A DNA stretch of 64,000 nucleotides from Arctopsyche grandis (GCF_051622035.1 NC_135365.1:18181001-18245000); one strand, 5' to 3'. Positions 1 to 12,403 are shown, counted from the stretch's first letter. Notes: generated by a model from the sequence alone, not told the origin. Program-made: numbers and translations.

Positions 1-1067
1 CCTAGTGATTAAAACTAAATCCTCGGAAACGCGTGTCACTACATACATACATACATCATTTGGCATACATTTTAATACACTCGTACGTATTTACATAATA
101 TTTATGACATTTTTACAGTCTATCCGAGTATTATATTCCTCGCCGATCTTTCTTTCTTCTTTTTTTTTCCTTGTGCTTTTTCGAGTGAGGTTAATCGAAT
201 CAAGCCCCATTTCGGCTTGGATATATTTGGAAAAATACGACGCGTATGGATAAAGCGGCGATTCTCAGATTGAACCACATTCTTCCAATTTTCCGAGGCC
301 GCTTTACAACCCCTCGAGAGAAAATTAGATTTTTCCACCCCTTTCTTGCGACAAAGCCTCAGATTGTCTTCGCAAAACAGACGTCGGGTAAAGAGGTGTT
401 CCAATATATTTTTGTTTTTCGCATGTTACTATCGGTGACTTACAACTCCCAAAGCTAACATATCCGATTCTTGGAAAAATAATTATATCTTTATAAAATT
501 ACTGTGACTTATGTGATGTCAATATCTAATACAATTTAATCATATTTTAAATCCATGTTGTGACGCTACATATGTTGACTCTTACCATAGACATTTACTA
601 TACTAAGATATCGTAACGTGCGGATTAGATGATCGGTACTTGCTGACCAATAGATGACCAGCACTAATCATCCAATCGGCGATCGGAACTCAACGGCCAA
701 TGAGCGAACTGCGCCCAACAACCAATGAGGTCTCGTGACTAATTGACCAATAGATCCCACTGTACATTTAGTATAAAAAATCGATTTATTAGAAGTTGTC
801 AGTTTGAGATGTGAACAAAAAATTATTATGTATTAACTGTGTATTTCACTCGGATCTGGAAACATAACACACACAACAATAATATACATAATATGCAACA
901 GTTTACAAAACAAACATTACCAACCAATTTATATACACACATACATATATATTTCAAATCTGCAAATCTTCTACCAATTTTTATAAGCATCATTCTTGCT
1001 CTATTCAACGATATATAATAGATAATCTCGGATTTCTACCGAGTTTAAGGCGACATATTTTCGTGTC
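1..1067. other. Non-coding, no gene recognised
   Basis: AT-rich sequence with short chance frames only. None shows a recognisable domain or a convincing exon with splice sites. CCAATNRG-like words recur around 640-760 (for example ACCAATAGAT, ACCAATGAGG) without a pattern I can assign. Confidence 0.5.
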
Positions 1068-1075
1068 GCTGCCAC

Positions 1076-1667
1076 TAGAGATTGCAATCGCCAAAATTTC
1101 AGCATCGGTAAATACCTATAAATTTTTAATTTTACCGGTAATTACCGGAAACTATTGTATCACGAATTAATTGCACATATATAAAGGTATATAATTACAT
1201 AATATGACAACAAAAATCGATGCAAATGGCTTAGGTTCCCTGGAATTTGTCTATTTTCAGTATTTATAAAGGTAGCTATTTCAAATTTATACATTCACTG
1301 GCAACACAGACCAACCAAATCGTATTAAATGTGATCAGACGGTTGTTTCAATTATGATCGCACTTTCAAATGGTTCAAACTTCAAATAAATATATATGAT
1401 CGGTTACAAATAATAAAAAAAATGTATTTATAACACTAATTTACTTAAATGCAAATGTATGACATATTCACCTGAGATTCATTTTTTATTATTTGTGATT
1501 CAATCTAGAATAACATTTTTAGGACAAATAGCCACATAGAGATGTACACCTTATCCACGAAAAACTATTTTTTTTTATTTTTTTTTTTACTTACGGTATA
1601 CCGGTATTAGGAAAAAGCATTTACCGTTTACCGGTTTATAAAATTTGATGGTAAAATGCGATCCCTA
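1076..1667. mobile_element. Non-autonomous hAT-like DNA transposon
   Basis: The left end TAGAGATTGCAATCGC and the right end GCGATCCCTA are imperfect inverted repeats of the hAT type (TAGNGATNGCA). The element is bounded by 8-bp near-duplications, GCTGCCAC at 1,068-1,075 and GCTGCTAC at 1,668-1,675 (7 of 8 identical), the target size expected for hAT. Subterminal ACCGGTAA and TTACCGGT words occur at both ends in inverted order. No transposase frame is present, so this is a 592-bp MITE-like copy that would depend on a transposase elsewhere. Confidence 0.72.
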
Positions 1668-1749
1668 GCTGCTACCGCTATTATATTTGTATGTAAAATA
1701 TGTAATATACGAATAGACGTAATTTTTATTTATTTTATTTTACATAGAT

Positions 1750-2190
1750 ACCGGGAAGGCCTACCAGATATATGTATGTATATATATACCAGAAAAGCCT
1801 AACAAGTAGACCGCCATTGGGCCTTCCTAGACAATCAATTACAAACATTACATAAATCGCTGTATTACGAGAGACTGAAGAACACGAAATTAATAATTAA
1901 TTAATCTATAGAGACATCTGTAGATTAAGACTTGTACATACTTTTTTACATATTGAACATAAATCAAATTCAGATATTTGTGACAGCAGGTAGGACGATA
2001 GGATGATAGCCAATTTGTAGAGGAACCGTTTTTAGAATTAAATCAGATAAATAGGCAAACTCTGATAAGAAACGATCGATGGAGTCACAAATATTCAAGT
2101 ATGACGAGCTGTATTAGAGATTAGCACAGAATCGAACCCGGTAGCATCTCGGCGCTAAACACAAACGCAATCCCCGAACCATACTGCTGT
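1750..2190 (-). repeat. tRNA-derived SINE (family A) with 3' module
   Basis: Read on the - strand it starts CAGCAGTATGG, has a box-B-like GGGTTCGATTC, then the body shared by family A (TTTGTGACTCCA, AACGATCG, CAAACTCTGAT). It ends in a 3' module with AGGCCCAATGGCGGTC and AAGTCTTAATC. The same module follows the copies at 34,559-34,985 and 28,905-29,190, so it belongs to the full-length element. The tRNA head is degenerate. Confidence 0.6.
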
Positions 2191-3155
2191 AATAATTCTA
2201 TAAAAAAATTCTATTCGGTATGACAAATCGTTTCACCATCCAAGTCGACTCAAAAATCGGTGGGTATATTAACTGAAATAAACATAAAATTTAGCAATAC
2301 TAATGAAAAACAAGTGGCATTGTGACACCATGTTCGCGCCACGTAGTCGCGATAACGCTCCAAAGCCTACAAAATAGCTCTATCCCGTTACACTCCAGCG
2401 GATCCATAACTGTCTTAACACTCTCAGTGCCGGGCTCACATTGTACGTCCCCTCTCTAATCTATTACCACCCCTAATTTCCCCCCGTTTATCTTCCGCAA
2501 CGAAGCCACTTCGGGTCGACCAAATAAATTGGCCGGCGAAAGACACGCTTTCTGCAACATTATGCTACGTAACGTCTCAACTGGGTGTAATTAAATAGCC
2601 AAATTTCGATGCGCGTCGCTAATTTTCGGCCACATTAAGTCAACGCTAAAATTTTATACATTCGAAATTTAAACGTATCTTTCGGACAGAACGGCTTACT
2701 CCAAAAAAAAAAAATACGCTCACAACCGCAAAAAAAATAACTTTACCAACCAACACATCGCTTTTAAACCCATCAAAAAGTTTAATTATTCTCTAAAAAG
2801 TTGAATGTTTTAATTTAAAAGCACCCGGGCGTAATCTTCTTATTTAAATGTTTATTTTTCGAAGGAGAAAGACATTTTTCGAAAAGCTTTAACATTTACT
2901 TTAAAGCCTTTTTTAATCTATTTCAGTGGAGTTATTAATAGATTTTGTTTCGTAGACAAAAGCTTTTAATTTCTCTCATTTATGAAATGTTGTATTGTCT
3001 ATTACGTACACACATGTAAATTCATATATTTTACATACATACTATATCCTCAAAATGGTTCACATCCGTTTAAAAAATCAAACATAATAAATATTTATAA
3101 ATACATATAACAATTACGTGATACGGCAATAATTGCCTTTTATTTATTTATTTTA
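2191..3155. other. Non-coding, no gene recognised
   Basis: No long frame and no family motif was seen. The segment around 2,330-2,700 is less AT-rich than its surroundings, but I could not assign it. Confidence 0.45.
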
Positions 3156-3159
3156 TATT

Positions 3160-3415
3160 AACCATAGATCGATTTCATCAATGCTAAGCAACCAGAGGTC
3201 CCGAGTTGAAGCCTTGGTTTGATCTCGATTAAAAATAATATATTCAGAGTACTCTGTAATGCTGTTGATCAGACTTGATTATTTGTGTCTCCAAGTCTTG
3301 CGAATTTCTCTGATTTCAGTGTTGAAACGGTTCCCTCAACAAATTGGCAATGAACCTATTCACTATTTGTCACCACTATTTTAATATAATTTCAAATGTA
3401 TAGATGTATGTATGT
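3160..3415 (+). repeat. Degenerate family A SINE
   Basis: Old copy on the + strand. The tRNA-like head is poorly preserved (GCTAAGCAACCAGAGGTCCC), but the body is recognisable through ATCAGACTTGATTATTTGTG, TCTCCAAGTC, TCTGATTTCAGTGTTGAAAC and GGTTCCCTCAACAAATTGGC. Confidence 0.5.
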
Positions 3416-4831
3416 CCAATTTAAAAATCATAGGTGCCGCTTTGGGTAAAATACAAATTTAATATACATATGTTGCTTAAAATCATTGTGAAACTAGATT
3501 TTATTCATATATTTATTTAAATTATTTATTTTACAAAGACTTGTTGAAAAGAGTTAACAAATAGTGGCCTACATGGAGACGAGTTTTCAATTTTCGTTTT
3601 ATTTATTTTCAAACAATTAATTCCCGAGTATGACCGCTTGTTTATGATGTAAGATTTATTTCATCAATTTTTATGTCAAATGAAACGGAACCGCCATAAT
3701 TAAGCTTTTCTCGCAATGAGAGAGCTTTTGTCGCGTCGCAGACACCGAGATGAAGATTTTCATTTGAAACAAAAAATAAAGAAATGAAAATGTGAATTCG
3801 AATGCAAAAATCGTCTCGTTAAGCGTTAATTAAAAATGCTCTCTAATCAGCGGACAAAATACTAAGTTGAAATATTTCATTATGATTCTTTGGCGCGCGA
3901 GTAAAACTCAAGGAAAATTCATAATCAGTACCTAATAAATTATGAAGTCGTATTCTTTTCAAATAATAAAACAATTCCAATTCATTTAAAATATTCTTTT
4001 GAATGAAAAAAATGTCGCTCGTTTGCTTTGTTTTGACATTTATAATTTTATTTATTCATATACAAATTCTTCAAGGCGCGCTCGCAGCAGTTGGTCACGA
4101 AGAGCGTCTATTGTCTACTCAACGTCATGTTCGTATTTAATTACTCTAAATTAAATTCTATCATGAAAAATTACTACGGTACAAAATTTTCATATTAGGT
4201 ATATACATATATACATATACTAAATGAAAACGAGTTTACATATGTACATACGTACGTGAATATTTAATCTATAATAATACATATGTAATTATGTACATAT
4301 GTACATACATACATACTTACATACATTCCTACTGATTGATTGCTCCGTGTGACCAACCAATCACGAGCCCCACTGGCCATCCCTTATCCTCAATATATTT
4401 AGTTTTGAAACATCTGTAAATCACAAAGTTGTATTAGCAAAAGCAAACTAAAACTGGGTATATTATCCCATATATACATACATTCATACAATTATATACA
4501 TATGTATTCAACATACATATACATATGTATTCATAAAAAAAAGGTTTTAAACACAACGTCCCTGCAAGACGCAAACAAACAAGACGGATGAAGGGGAACG
4601 ACTTACACAATCGTATAAATTCTTATGCGTATGAAATTTAAATATTACACAACCCCATTATTACAAAAAAATACGAAATGAATTCGCCAGCCATTTTAAA
4701 TGTTAAATGTAGGTAGAACAACGTTTAGAATTTTCCACGGAAATGAAAACATCAGTGTTGCTGTATCATCTTTTCAATAGTTTTGTTTAATTACGTAAAC
4801 GGTAATTCTTCCAAAATTTCATACATTTATC

Positions 4832-4834
<3 letters not shown>
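3416..4834. other. Non-coding, no gene recognised
   Basis: AT-rich sequence with ACATACATATGTACATA-type simple repeats near 4,200-4,320 and 4,470-4,530. No coding frame or transposon end could be supported. Confidence 0.45.

Positions 4835-4902
<68 letters not shown>
4835..4902. repeat. (AT)n microsatellite, 5' side of LINE
   Basis: Uninterrupted AT dinucleotide tract of about 68 bp. It directly precedes the sequence taken as the 5' end of the RTE-type LINE. A second (AT)n tract follows the 3' end of the LINE at 8,577, so the two may be halves of one original tract. Confidence 0.9.
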
Positions 4903-4905
<3 letters not shown>

Positions 4906-5608
4906 TTCGGTCTTTCGTGTCATGCGGGGAAGACGTGCTTCTTCCCGCTATTACTCGCTTAAACCCGGCTATTGCACGAAATTTAATCTAAAAACTTAAC
5001 CATCTAATCACTTATTTTACTAATTGCATCCTAGTATAATTTAAGTGTAAAAATAAACAGCAAATCGGTCGTAAAAAGCGGTTTTATATCAGTTATTTCG
5101 AAAAATTTTGTGCTAATTTTTGTGTCAAATCTGAGCAAAAGAATATACGAACGAGATACATCTCCTTACCTGAATACAAAAAAAGGGTCCTTCAGTCCCA
5201 CAGAAGCAATAAATCTTCCACATAATTGCTTCCAGCCAAAAATCTTTAACGAACTTTACTTAATAGAATAATAGCAAACAGAAACGGTGTTTCCCAACTG
5301 TCTATCAGTTCTTTTTCATATTTAAATTATATTAAAGTAATTCGTGTAATTTTATATTCTTTACTAAAGTTATTATTAAAATATTAAATTGCAAACCGCA
5401 CTCACATATATAAATCCGTTGTCTCCAAAGAGGCGTCTCACGATAAAGATCTATAAAAAAGTAGTATAACAATTGCTAATCTATTATTATCATAACTAAC
5501 TACTTTCACTTACAAAGTAACCCTGTTAAATGGCATGTAATAACTCATAAGTGATCCAAGTGATACCTAGGATGACTATCTGTCAAAGCTGACCACAGAG
5601 AAGAGTCT

Positions 5609-7906
5609 ATGGCGGTAAGAACTCACTCCTTGAATGGAAATCTCTCTCAAGTACCGCCTTTTTCTCAACACATCTTGGATAAATGCGAGAAAAATAATAT
5701 CCAAACCTCCAACAAGGTAAGAGTGACGATGGATGATAGCTTAGCTAATAGAAACCTGTATTTAGCCACGTACAATGTAAGAACGTTATCGAGTGAAGGA
5801 AGTGTGCTTGCATTAGAGAATGAATTAGAAAATATCAAATGGGATATAGTAGGACTTAGTGAAGTAAGACGAAAACAGCAAAACCAAATAATCCTAAAAA
5901 GTGGTAACTGTCTCTACTGGAGAGGGCTACCAAATGGTAGAATAGGAGGAGTAGGGTTTCTTATCAATAAGAGAATAGAAAGAAATATTATAGAAATAAG
6001 CGACATATCGGAACGTATATGCTATATAGTATTAAGAATCTCGAGCAGGTACACTTGTCAAATCTTCCAAGTGTACGCCCCCACATCTAGCCACCCAGAC
6101 GAGGAAATAGAAGACTTCTACGAAAAAATACAGGACGCATACGATAATAGCCGTCACCACTTTAAAATAATCATGGGCGACTTTAACGCAAAAATAGGAC
6201 AAAAGGCAAATACAGAATGAGCAGTAGGCAATTTTGGTACCGGCCAAAGAAACGACAGAGGCGATCGCCTCATAGAATTCGCAGAACACAACAGGCTCTT
6301 TATCACTAATTCATTTTTCAGGAAAAACACCAACAATAAGTGGACTTGGGAGAGTCCTAAAGGAGACAGAAACGAGATCGATTTCATCCTAACAAATGCC
6401 CTGCACTCCGTTAAAGACGTTAGTGTTTTAAGTAAAGTAGATATAGGTAGCGATCACAGATTAGTCCGTGCCAAGATGGCCATTAATATAAATTGCGAAC
6501 GTAGGAAATTAATAAAAGGATGCAGTAACTCTCCAGATTTCGCTCAACTAAGGTCTAGGAAAAAGGAATTCGAACTCGAACTTGGAAATCGATACGGGAA
6601 ATTAAACCCAGAAGCAGACATCGAGGAATTGAACACTGTAATTAGTTCGGTTCTAACCTCAACAGGTAAGAAATTAGGTGGATTCAGGAAACAGATTAAA
6701 TTAAGCAAAATTTCAGCGGAAACAAAAAACCTAATTAAGCATAAAAGGAATTTAGATAGGGATAATAATAAGCAAGAATACAATCTAGTAAATAAGGAAA
6801 TTAAAAAGAGAATAGTCAGGGATGTCAGGGATTTTAACAGCAAGCTAATAGAAAATACCATTAAGAATAACCGTAGCCTGAAAAAGTGCAAACAGGATCT
6901 TTTCTTAGGCAAAAACCAAATGATCGCAATCAGATCAGAGAGCGGAGTAATAATTAGGAATAGAGAAGAAATCATAGACAGAGTTTACACGTTCTATGCA
7001 AAACTATACGAGAACGACAACGGCCAATTCCCCGCTCTGGAATCGACACACGGCCAAAGGGTTCCTGCAGTATTGCCTAGCGAAGTAGAGGCCGCGCTAA
7101 AAACTGCAAAGAACGGTAAAACCCCAGGGGAAGATAATATTCCCATTGACTTACTAAAATGTGGCGGCCCCCCCCTAATTAATATCTTAGCTAGGCTTTT
7201 CAGCAAATGCATCCAGAACCAAGCTATACCAGAAGGATGGAATAACGCAACTATCATTTTAATACACAAAAAAGGCGACAAAAGCGATATCAAGAACTAC
7301 CGACCCATTAGTCTACTTTCAGCGGTCTACAAGCTCTTCACGAAGGTTATTACAGAAAGGCTGAAAAATATCCTCGACGAGAACCAACCTATAGAGCAGG
7401 CAGGGTTTAGGGCAAATTTCAGCACAATGGACCACCTCCAAGTAGTTGGCGAACTAATCGAGCGCGCCAACGAATATCAACGGCCATTGTGCCTAGGTTT
7501 CGTCGATTATGAGAAAGCCTTCGATACAGTTAGTCATAATGCAGTACTTAACGCTCTAAAAACACAGGGAGTGCCGGAACCCTATGTGGGACTGTTAGCT
7601 GCAATATATAAGAATGCCACAGCTTCGGTTAAAATTTTTTCAGGTACAGATAGATTTAGCATAGGAAAAGGAGTAAGACAAGGAGATACAATCTCGCCCA
7701 AGTTATTCAATGCGGTGCTTGAGGGAGTTTTCAGGAAATTGGATTGGGATACAGCCGGAGTAAGCATCAATGGTCGCTTTTTGAGTCACCTTCGGTTCGC
7801 AGACGATATAGTTTTAGTAGCTCGTGATTCAGCTGACCTACTTATCAGACTAACACAGCTGGACAGGGAAAGTAGAAAAGTAGGATTAAAAATTAACGTA
7901 GACTAA
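5609..7906 (+). pseudogene. LINE endonuclease-reverse transcriptase ORF, interrupted
   Basis: One reading frame broken by a single in-frame TGA at 6,218-6,220. Before it is the AP-like endonuclease: LATYNVRTL, the catalytic-type GLSEVRRK, and MGDFNAKIG, which carries the Asp-Asn pair. After it the same frame stays open, with IDFIL and GSDHRLV from the endonuclease C-terminus. Then comes a reverse transcriptase with NYRPISLLS, QAGFR, FVDYEKAFDTV, VRQGDTISP and the catalytic LRFADDIVLVA. The frame ends at a TAA (7,904-7,906) in the region after KINVD, where a small deletion also shifts the frame into the next segment. The protein would nick target DNA and prime reverse transcription. This copy cannot make it without bypassing both stops. 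Confidence 0.82.
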
Positions 7907-7910
7907 ACTA

Positions 7911-8561
7911 ATGTTCAATAGTTATTGCATGCCTGATAGCATCCCCTTAGATGATAAACCAGTAGAAGTAGTAAATAATTATTTATATTTAGGTCAAATA
8001 ATTGACATGTCTGGTAGTAAAAATGAAGAGATAAAGAGACGTATGAAATTAGGGTGGAGTGCATTTGGACGGATGAATGCTGTTTTTAAATCAAAAATGC
8101 CACTCTGCCTGAAGAAAAGGATCTTTGATCAATGCGTTTTGCCAGTGATGACGTATGGATGTGAAACTTGGACACTGAACGCCAAGATGCAAAATAAAAT
8201 CCAATGCACTCAAAGAAGTATGGAACGCTGTATGCTTGGCATAACGAGGAAAGACAGGAAGCGGAACACGTGGGTGAGAAATATGACAAGAGTAGTGGAC
8301 ATAGTGGATAGAGTGAAGAGATTGAAATGGCAATGGGCGGGTCACGTAGCTAGGAGGATGGACGAAAGGTGGACAAAAGAAGTGTTTGAATGGTACCCGA
8401 GAGAAGGCAAAAGAGTAAAAGGAAGACCGCAAGGAAGATGGGTGAACGAAATTAGGAAAATGTGCGGAATGAGATGGATGAGTGTTGCGCAAAACAGAGA
8501 CGAGTGGAAGCGTGTTGGAGAGGCCTTCATCCAGCAGTGGATGGCGAATGGCTGTAAATGA
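7911..8561 (+). pseudogene. LINE C-terminal region, frame-shifted from the RT
   Basis: Begins at the first Met after the stop and is in a different frame from the reverse transcriptase. It holds the conserved C-terminal part of RTE proteins: YLYLGQII, LPVMTYGCETW, the GITRKDRKRN segment, WAGHVARRMDERW, a KGRPQGRW motif, and a terminal Trp-rich stretch. It continues the same ancestral polypeptide and is not a separate gene. The TAA of the RT part and a deletion of a few bases at about 7,904-7,912 separate the two. It ends in TGTAAATG, directly before the ATG repeat tail. Confidence 0.82.
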
Positions 8562-8573
8562 TGATGATGATGA

Positions 8574-8575
<2 letters not shown>

Positions 8576-8636
<61 letters not shown>
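8576..8636. repeat. (AT)n microsatellite, 3' side of LINE
   Basis: About 60 bp of AT dinucleotides following the ATG tail of the LINE without a gap, and followed directly by the repeat family at 8,637. Confidence 0.9.
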
Positions 8637-8639
<3 letters not shown>

Positions 8640-8924
8640 GAATGTCTGTGCGTGTGTCCTGAAAAGGCTCCTAAACCACTGAACCGATTACGATGGAACT
8701 TTCAGAATTTATTGTATGAATGTCCGGGAAGATAACTGTTAAAAAAAATCGCCCAAAAACGGGAACGGAAACTGGAAAAACGGGAATGAGTGTCATTGCA
8801 ACGCAATAATTTCAAATGTCGCTGTCTGCGTTTTTCCGACAAATGGGAACGGGAACGTAATTTTCCGACAAACGGGAATTGCATGCGTTATTGTGGCATT
8901 ACAACGCATGCTGAGTTCAGCTAG
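8637..8924 (+). repeat. Helitron-like non-autonomous repeat, copy 1
   Basis: Starts in (AT)n with AAATGAATGTCTGTGCGTG, has the conserved CACTGAACCGATTACGATG segment, several CGGGAACGG words, and ends GAGTTCAGCTAG|T. It is related along its length to 14,955-15,377. A CTAG 3' end with self-complementary ATGC-rich sequence just before it is what Helitron ends look like. No rep/helicase sequence is present, so the class is an inference. Confidence 0.5.
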
Positions 8925-9608
8925 TTTTATATAAAAATTATTTTATTTTATCCATGTATAAATTTTGATTTATCCATATATAATAATTATAACCAATCAC
9001 TGTAAATTTCCTATAATTAACCATTTAGCATTCAGTGAAAACATTAATTAAAAAGGTCACACCTTCAAACTCCAAAAAAGATAAATCTTAACAGATAATT
9101 TGATACTTCTGAGGATAGTAAGCCGGATCAATTAGTAACATCTATTAAACCAGTGGCGAAGCTAGAAATTTAAACTCGATGAATTCAATGGAACTTTGAA
9201 ATTCTTTTTTTTATTTATTATAATTATTATTAATTCAGTTAGGTGATTCTTCCGGACACTGATTTTCCGAATACTGATTATATTTCCGAAAGAGAAATCA
9301 TTATTAGGATTTTTTTAAATAAACATTTGAATTGTACATTTGATTCCCACGTTCGGAATATTTTATATGCAGAATAATCTGTTCTAATAAAAATCGGTGT
9401 ACAAAGTCATTGTATCCGGAAAAATCAGTCCACAACATTCGTACGTGTACAAAATAGTTCCGTTCCACAAAAATCCGTTTACCAAGCCAAGTACATATCT
9501 ACATACATACATATGTATGAACATGTATAAAATAAATAAATAAATTATACGCATAACTTTGACACAAAACTGCGATCTGTATTGCACATATACATATGTA
9601 CATAATAT
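8925..9608. other. Non-coding, no gene recognised
   Basis: AT-rich sequence. 9,247-9,510 has several TCCGGACAC, TTCCGAATA and ATCCGTTTACC phrases in loose tandem. No gene or transposon end could be supported. Confidence 0.4.
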
Positions 9609-9609
9609 G

Positions 9610-9998
9610 TGCCATGACAGGAATTCCCCTACACTATTTTTATACATACATAAGAACTAATAATTTTTCAAACATAACACAGTACAAAGAATACAGTAAA
9701 GACATCTATGGACAATCAAAAAAATTTTTGATACACAGCAAATTTGCGAGAAATAATTTATGTAAGTAGCATATTTATTCAACAAATTCGATATGCTAAT
9801 AACTAGAATTTGCGAGAAACTGCCGGCAGGATACCGGTTTATTGGATCCGTCTCAACAATTAAGCTAGAAAATTCTAACAGGAAACAGTTGACTTGTGTT
9901 TTAATAACCATAAGATCTCACCAACAGCGTATTTGGCCGGGACTTGAACCCACGACCTCTCTACTGGTGTGCAATAGCTCTAACAGTGCACTACTCCG
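9610..9998 (-). repeat. tRNA-derived SINE (family B)
   Basis: On the - strand the head runs from ACGGAGTAGTGCACTGTTAG to box-B-like GTGGGTTCAAGTCCCGGCC. It is followed by the family B body (GTGGTTATTAAAACACAAG, TCCTGTTAGAATTT) and ends in CCTGTCATGGCAC. The same order occurs at 22,948-23,337, 33,806-34,058 and 38,864-39,179. Confidence 0.7.
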
Positions 9999-11195
9999 TT
10001 TTACACATATGTATGTAGGTAACTTTTGCTCTATTCACCGACATTGGTAATATAACCTAGATTTAGAACGACTGTTTTTTAATCCAATAAAAAATACCCT
10101 CACTGATAGATTCCACGTCAAAATCTACCCTTCAATGCGAAACACCCCACCCAACAGTACATACATCAACGTCGACAAAAAAATGAATACATCCAATTGA
10201 AAATTCTCAATCTCGAGACACTTCAAAGATTTGATCAACGACCGCAAACCACCCTGCCCGCAACTACCCCACCGATCTCCAAATTTTTTGCCACCGCACA
10301 GTGGGCCTCCACCGCTCCGGCAATAATCCGTTTAACAGGGAACGCCATAAGTTATGTAAACACACTTTAGCTAGGGGGCGTTATCATACCCCAGTACGGA
10401 ATCGCCTTACAACCCCCAAGGGAGTTGTCGCCGTAAGCTCAACACACAGAGACCCGAACCCGATTTTTTTCCCCCGAACGACATATACATACATACATAC
10501 ACATATGTAGTTGTAGTAGCAGTAGTATACATAAGTACATACATACGTATACAAATATATATAGTACAAGCACTTTGTTCCCTACAAATCCGAAACGTTG
10601 AATATTCATAGAGACGCATTATTTTAATTGCACACATACAGACACGCTCACATTTGCCGTATTCATCCACATATATTTATTTCATACTTCGTAAATTAAA
10701 TTTTAAGACGCGTAAAAGTCGTCCGATGGAGCTTTTGAATTTAATTAATTCTAAATCAATGGTTCGAATCACACAATGATTCAAAGTTTGCGGCGACTTT
10801 GTAACTTTATATATTGCATTATATTACATTTCGAATATTTTCACGTTGACATCGAGTGATATTACTTCGCACAAGTTAAACATTCGATTGTGTAATTAGC
10901 TCGTTTGCATTCGTCAAAGTGTGGAAATTATTGCGCAAACATGTCCCGATAACAAATCGGCGTTCACTTGACAAACAAGAAAATCTTGTGGAAAATTTTT
11001 AAATCCCCCGTTATAAAGGCGAACTTCAAGGAGAAGGACGAATCATATTTTTTATGTTTGCAATAACGATATGAGATCAAAAGAGGAAATTGCGAGTGAA
11101 AAGATACATATGTATGTATAGAAAGTGAACAAACAAGCGGTCGAGGATAAGACCAGTGCTCTTAAGACCAAAACCCACTCTTTATATAGATTATA
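9999..11195. other. Non-coding, no gene recognised
   Basis: 10,240-10,470 is less AT-rich and has CCACCG and CCCCAAGGG words; simple CATA repeats follow at 10,480-10,560. Chance frames only, and no splice-supported exon. Confidence 0.4.
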
Positions 11196-11199
11196 AATT

Positions 11200-11425
11200 T
11201 GTAATCATATTCAAATCGTGGTAAGATAATGGGTAGCATCGTTTGATAAGGAAACGTTTAAACAATGAAATCAAATAAATTGGCAAATTTCGATAATAAA
11301 ATATTGACTTGGAGTCACAAATATTCAAGTCAGACTAGCAATAATACAGATTTTTTTTTTTAATCGAGGTCGACCCAGGGCTTGAACCTGGGAGCCACTC
11401 GGTGGTTAGCATTATCGCTATCACA
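11200..11425 (-). repeat. Family A SINE
   Basis: On the - strand it has GCTAACCACCGAGTGGCTCC as its tRNA-like head, box-B-like GGTTCAAGCCC, then the body with TTGAATATTTGTGACTCCAA. It lies about 160 bp from a second copy in the same orientation. Confidence 0.65.
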
Positions 11426-11584
11426 GACAAACATTTAATCAACATACATATATTATATCTGTTATTTATTTCTTTTTTTAATTTAGATTTTCCCATAATG
11501 CCATTACAGCATTACATGTTTCCCCAAAGTGACATTTATGGTATTAAACTTGTAAATATAAAAATTTATAGATTATAAATTTGA

Positions 11585-11853
11585 AATCATATTCAAATAG
11601 TGGTGACATAGTGAGTAGGATGGTTGTTGCCAATTTGATATAGGAACTGCTTCAACAGTGAAATCAGATATATTGAAAAACTCTGATAAAAACGATCGAC
11701 TCGGAGTCACAAGAATCCTAGTCTGACCAGCAGTACTACAGAAATACGACAGAACAAATTCTTTTCAATGGAGGTCAACCCAGGGTTTGAGCCGGGAAAA
11801 CTCTCAGTGGTTAGTATTAACGCAACCACCGAGCTATGTACATATACTGCTGG
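11585..11853 (-). repeat. Family A SINE
   Basis: On the - strand it begins CCAGCAGTATATG, then TAGCTCGGTGGTTGCG (box A region) and GGCTCAAACCCTGGGTTGAC (box B region). The body has GTGACTCCGAGTCGATCG and ATATCTGATTTCACTGTTG. Confidence 0.68.
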
Positions 11854-12393
11854 ATTCAGTTGCTATACGTGAAGTTTGAAAAATATGTAGTAACATGGAG
11901 AAAAGTTCATGTTCAAGCACTTACATACATATATGTATATAAAATAGCTGAACTGAAATGTGCTATATTTACTGTATATCTCATATTGATACCACAATCC
12001 AAACTTACAATTACAAATCTCCGAATTGATCCGATTTTTTCCAACCCATAAAATGCCTAATATATTACGACGGTGCGTCGAGCGAAAATAATAAAAAAAA
12101 ATATCGATGTAAACATGCAAATGTTCCCTGGAATGTCGGAAATTCAACGATTCGCGTCCCGGTCGAATTCGACATCCGGTCGACCGGTCATCGATTCCGG
12201 ATTTTCATCGACTCGGCAGCCTCTCGAACCACAATACATAAATATTGAAGCCGAATGTGTGTGGATTCGAATGAAACGGCTCGCACCGAAGAACATGTAT
12301 GTACATATGTATGTACATTTGCACATATGTAGGTGTGTATTCCGTCTATAATATCTCAAATACGTACATATTTACTATTGCCGCTACTGGTCG

Positions 12394-12403
12394 TCTATAA
12401 AAA
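12394..12403 (+). promoter_or_regulatory. TATA-box-like sequence, unassigned
   Basis: CTATAAAAAGGC is a strong match to an insect TATA box. It lies about 5.2 kb upstream of the Trpgamma start codon. I see no adjacent initiator that settles a start site, and it may be chance or part of a dead transposon. Confidence 0.25.

Larger units (their letters stand above)
4903..8577 (+). mobile_element. RTE-type LINE retrotransposon, nearly full length
   Basis: A copy of about 3.7 kb. It has a roughly 700-bp leader, an endonuclease and reverse transcriptase reading frame (5,609-7,906), a C-terminal portion (7,911-8,561), and a tail of ATG trinucleotides at 8,558-8,577. A tail of short tandem repeats instead of poly(A), a single ORF of the AP-endonuclease plus reverse transcriptase type, and no RNase H are characteristic of the RTE clade. 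The 5' boundary is inferred from the end of the (AT)n tract. The few disabling changes suggest a fairly recent insertion. A degraded relative of its 3' part is at 26,905-27,680. Confidence 0.75.

Noticed and set aside
4200..4535. CRISPR-like spaced repeats (ACATACATATGTACATA)
   Set aside because: Simple-sequence slippage products, irregular in spacing, in a eukaryotic genome.
12073..12359. Overlapping frames of 92 and 71 codons
   Set aside because: No domain, no conserved residues and no splice context; they run into CATATGTA simple repeats.
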